Part shown: positions 14,996-16,080 of the stretch, piece by piece
Layout: each line of letters starts with the position of its first letter
How positions within the stretch are numbered: position 1 is the first letter of the stretch
Source of the DNA: Acidobacteriota bacterium
Lineage (GTDB): Bacteria; Acidobacteriota; HRBIN11
Reading direction: 5' to 3'
NCBI GenBank assembly: GCA_025061865.1
Contig: JANXAA010000012.1
Location: forward strand, 1-16,080
DNA length: 16,080 nucleotides
The notes under the pieces: model-generated
What the model saw: the letters and a program-made list of their open reading frames with translations, nothing else
The model's database searches: none
What the model was told of the DNA's origin: nothing
Position numbers and translations under genes: made by a program

Positions 14996-15000
14996 AGGCC

Positions 15001-15087
15001 TTACTTCTTGCCTTTCTTGGTCGTCTTCTTAGCGGTCGTCTTCTTAGCGGTCGTGCGCTTCGCTGTGGTCTTGCGGGCTGCAGGCAT
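15001..15087 (-). CDS. 28-aa Lys/Thr/Ala-rich basic peptide, histone H1-tail-like
   Basis: An ATG at 15087, with GGAGGTGT seven to fourteen bases upstream, opens 28 codons ending at TAA 15001-15003. The peptide starts MPAARKTTAKR and continues as TTAKK repeats to a KKGKK end. It holds 12 Lys or Arg and otherwise Thr, Ala, Gly and Pro, with no acidic or hydrophobic side chains beyond the initial Met. Two exact 15-bp DNA repeats (15025-15039 and 15040-15054) encode the TTAKK units. Such composition matches the tails of bacterial histone H1-like and Lys-extended HU proteins that bind DNA or RNA non-specifically; a nucleoid or RNA-binding role is therefore inferred. It is too short for routine gene callers. 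The gene has its own consensus promoter (15116-15144) and a hairpin pair downstream. An alternative is a conserved leader ORF, but the clean start, stop and composition favour a real peptide. Confidence 0.72.
   Translation of the reverse strand: MPAARKTTAKRTTAKKTTAKKTTKKGKK
15025..15054 (-). repeat. Two exact 15-bp tandem repeats encoding TTAKK
   Basis: CTTCTTAGCGGTCGT occurs at 15025-15039 and again at 15040-15054 on the + strand without any mismatch. In the peptide frame each copy encodes Thr-Thr-Ala-Lys-Lys. Identical codons in both copies suggest recent duplication. Confidence 0.85.
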
Positions 15088-15115
15088 CGGACACCTCCAC
15101 GAGGGATTTCATCCT

Positions 15116-15144
15116 ATTATACAACCTTTATGGATATGACGCAA
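15116..15144 (-). promoter_or_regulatory. Consensus sigma70 promoter of the 28-aa basic peptide gene
   Basis: On the - strand a perfect TATAAT (complement of 15116-15121) is preceded by TTGCGT (complement of 15139-15144) with an ideal 17-bp spacer. Transcription would start near 15109, giving a leader of about 20 nt with GGAGG before the ATG at 15087. This is the best promoter match in the window. Confidence 0.7.
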
Positions 15145-15361
15145 CCTTACTACAACATCTGGGTCTCGGCGGGGTGAGATTGGGCAAAGGGCGCCGATGA
15201 GCCGATGACAGGACGAAGCCGATCCCGGGGCGCCCTACCCCGGCGACGTCTCCTTTCGGACCTCGTCACGCCGCTACGGCGTCTCGAAGACGGAAAAATC
15301 AGTCTGCTTGAGGGGCGGGCAAGGCCAGACTGTCAGGATTTTCACGGACTCAACCGGTCTG
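15145..15361. other. Intergenic region between basic peptide promoter and PGPGW-like gene
   Basis: No gene is supported here. The stretch contains GGGCGCC (15189-15195) and GGCGCCC (15229-15235) as a 7-bp inverted repeat enclosing octamer units. The remaining sequence gives only low-complexity Arg/Gly/Pro translations. Confidence 0.45.
15193..15225. repeat. Short octamer repeat within an inverted repeat
   Basis: GCCGATGA occurs twice in direct tandem (15193-15200 and 15201-15208), and the related GCCGATCC follows at 15218-15225. The units sit inside the GGGCGCC/GGCGCCC stem. Confidence 0.5.
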
Positions 15362-15586
15362 TCACGCTTCGTCCCCGGGGGTCGGAGGCGGTGGGGTCGC
15401 CGGAGAACGGCGGATTTTATGGAGACGTTCTCGAACCCACCGGGGGGGTTGAATCCCCAGGAGGTAGAGACCCAAGACGATCAGGAGGATCCCCTGAAGG
15501 ACCGGCAGAAACAGGCCGGCGATACCAGCCAGGAGGATGGCGGCGCCGACGACGCGCCGCAAGGCTCGGAGGACGATCTTCTTCAT
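15362..15586 (-). CDS. Small PGPGW-like transmembrane protein
   Basis: From the ATG at 15586 the product is 74 aa: a basic N-terminus (MKKIVLRALRR), one or two hydrophobic segments (VVGAAILLAGIAGLFLPV and GILLIVLGLYLLGI, about residues 12-45) and a basic, Pro-rich tail. The pattern glycine-rich helix, LFLPVLQG turn, LLIVLGLYLL resembles small inner-membrane proteins of the PGPGW/DUF454 type, although the PGPGW motif itself is replaced by PVLQG. The function of that family is not established. An in-frame ATG at 15649 would add 21 residues that overlap the octamer array and look non-coding. A GGGGGC before 15586 is a weak ribosome site. Confidence 0.65.
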   Translation of the reverse strand: MKKIVLRALRRVVGAAILLAGIAGLFLPVLQGILLIVLGLYLLGIQPPRWVRERLHKIRRSPATPPPPTPGDEA

Positions 15587-15612
15587 CGCATGCCCCCGGT
15601 CGGAAGCGCCCC

Positions 15613-15703
15613 AGGGAGTCGGCGAATCGGAGAGTCGGGGCAACGGCAACAGGACATCCCACCGATTCTCCGCTTCACCGTCTCACCGATCCACGATTTC
15701 TCC
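15613..15703. repeat. Head-to-head octamer repeat array between the BirA-like and PGPGW-like genes
   Basis: Left arm units are AGGGAGTC, GGCGAATC, GGAGAGTC and GGGGCAAC (15613-15644). Right arm units are GATTCTCC, GCTTCACC, GTCTCACC, GATCCACG and ATTTCTCC (15664-15703). The right units are near reverse complements of the left (GATTCTCC against GGAGAATC-type units), so the array can fold imperfectly. The arrangement parallels the heptamer array at 9475-9516. Confidence 0.65.
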
Positions 15704-15751
15704 GGCCCGCCGCTCATCAGCCGACCTGCCTATCGGCTCAAGACGATTGGT

Positions 15752-16080
15752 TCATCCCGTCGTCCATCCTAAGGCTGCTTCGATGGAGAAGCGTACGACG
15801 TTAGCCGTTGCAGGTAGTTGAACCCGGAGGCTTCCGTCGGCCTCGACGGCGACAATCCGGGCCTGACAGAGGCGGCCCTGCACGCGCAGAGAGGCCGTCT
15901 GACCGGGTTGCCATCGGGCTTTCTGGAACCACTCGTGGAGCAGGGCCGTCGCATGGCCCGCCTGCCCGAGGCGTTCGGCTTGAGCCAGGGCGTCTATGAT
16001 GGCGATGACCAAATCCGTCCGGTCCCACCGACGGCCCGTAGCTTCCTCGAGACTGATGGGCTGGATGTCCATCGAGAGGG
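15752..16080 (-). CDS. birA: Probable biotin-protein ligase (BirA), C-terminal part, truncated by window end
   Basis: The frame is open to the window edge and the ATG at 16072 is probably internal. About 108 residues are visible. ISLEEATGRRWDRTDLVIAIIDAL matches the segment that ends the catalytic core of BirA (typically ATSL.EE.G and DR..L), and ALLHEWFQKARWQPGQTASLRVQGRLCQARIVAVEADGSLRV matches the small C-terminal SH3-like domain (usually LL.EW......G..V.V and G...GID.DG.L.V). BirA attaches biotin to the carrier subunit of acetyl-CoA carboxylase; accD lies 7.6 kb away on the other strand. The catalytic GRGRxG motif is outside the window, so the assignment rests on the C-terminus only. A 6-bp hairpin (AGCCGA/TCGGCT near 15718-15737) follows the stop. 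Confidence 0.62.
   Translation of the reverse strand, partial: LSMDIQPISLEEATGRRWDRTDLVIAIIDALAQAERLGQAGHATALLHEWFQKARWQPGQTASLRVQGRLCQARIVAVEADGSLRVQLPATANVVRFSIEAALGWTTG

Larger units (their letters stand above)
14412..15000. other. Sparsely coding region after the PATAN gene
   Basis: Nearly 600 bp without a recognised gene. It contains a short hairpin right after the PATAN stop (ACGCC/GGCGT at 14428-14444, no T run), a 29-codon ORF with a strong ribosome site (14514-14603, +), an octamer array (14731-14770), a possible 62-aa ORF on the - strand (14759-14947) and two tandem hairpins (14965-14995). A longer + frame from 14524 and a longer - frame from 14963 give low-complexity translations without known motifs and look spurious. 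No RNase P, SRP, tmRNA or 6S RNA signature was seen. Confidence 0.5.

Noticed and set aside
14524..15177. 217-aa open frame on the + strand
   Set aside because: It runs across the octamer array and antisense through the 28-aa peptide gene, has no known motif and no ribosome site of its own.

Overview
The window is GC-rich bacterial chromosome. No rRNA, tRNA, CRISPR array, insertion sequence or phage gene was recognised. A LolD-type ATPase and a TonB C-terminal domain point to a diderm (outer-membrane) bacterium. A GGMAELF-type Ser/Thr kinase, a PATAN/DUF4388 protein and a GGDEF enzyme with a serine where most have aspartate recall Acidobacteriota, myxobacteria, Geobacter-like bacteria and uncultured hot-spring lineages. 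That assignment is an inference; the sequence alone does not fix the phylum.

Layout: (1) 1-891, + strand, a decayed DNA methyltransferase (DPFAGVGTT and TSPPY still readable) with stops and frame changes. (2) 939-3709, - strand, a LolD-like ABC ATPase translationally coupled to a secreted M23 peptidase, with no permease alongside. (3) 3710-4229, a divergent intergenic region with a heptamer repeat array, a 15-bp inverted repeat and a ghost ORF. (4) 4230-7025, + strand, a 931-aa degenerate receiver - Ser/Thr kinase - transmembrane - Pro-rich - TonB fusion. (5) 7055-9457, a promoter with a long leader, then accD overlapping folC. (6) 9539-14411, nfeD and a slipin followed by a pseudo-receiver/GAF/GGDEF protein and a PATAN/DUF4388 protein, with overlapping gene ends for the last three. 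(7) 14412-15361, sparsely coding, with octamer repeats, possible small ORFs and, on the - strand, an untracked 28-aa Lys/Thr/Ala-rich basic peptide gene with its own consensus promoter. (8) 15362-16080, - strand, a small PGPGW-like membrane protein and the C-terminal part of a probable biotin-protein ligase (BirA) running off the window.

The most interesting points are: the GGDEF protein carries Ser at the PleD D344 position, the hallmark of Hypr GGDEF enzymes that make 3',3'-cGAMP; this gene sits in an overlapping cluster with a slipin and a PATAN protein; both receiver-like domains in the window have lost their phosphoacceptor Asp; the kinase is fused to a TonB domain; the tiny histone-tail-like gene; and a family of phased 7- or 8-nt degenerate tandem repeats at six loci, one inside the M23 coding region.

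Functionally the window combines fatty-acid and folate metabolism (accD, folC, with birA for biotinylation), envelope maintenance (LolD/M23, NfeD/slipin) and signalling (kinase-TonB, cyclic dinucleotide enzyme, PATAN).
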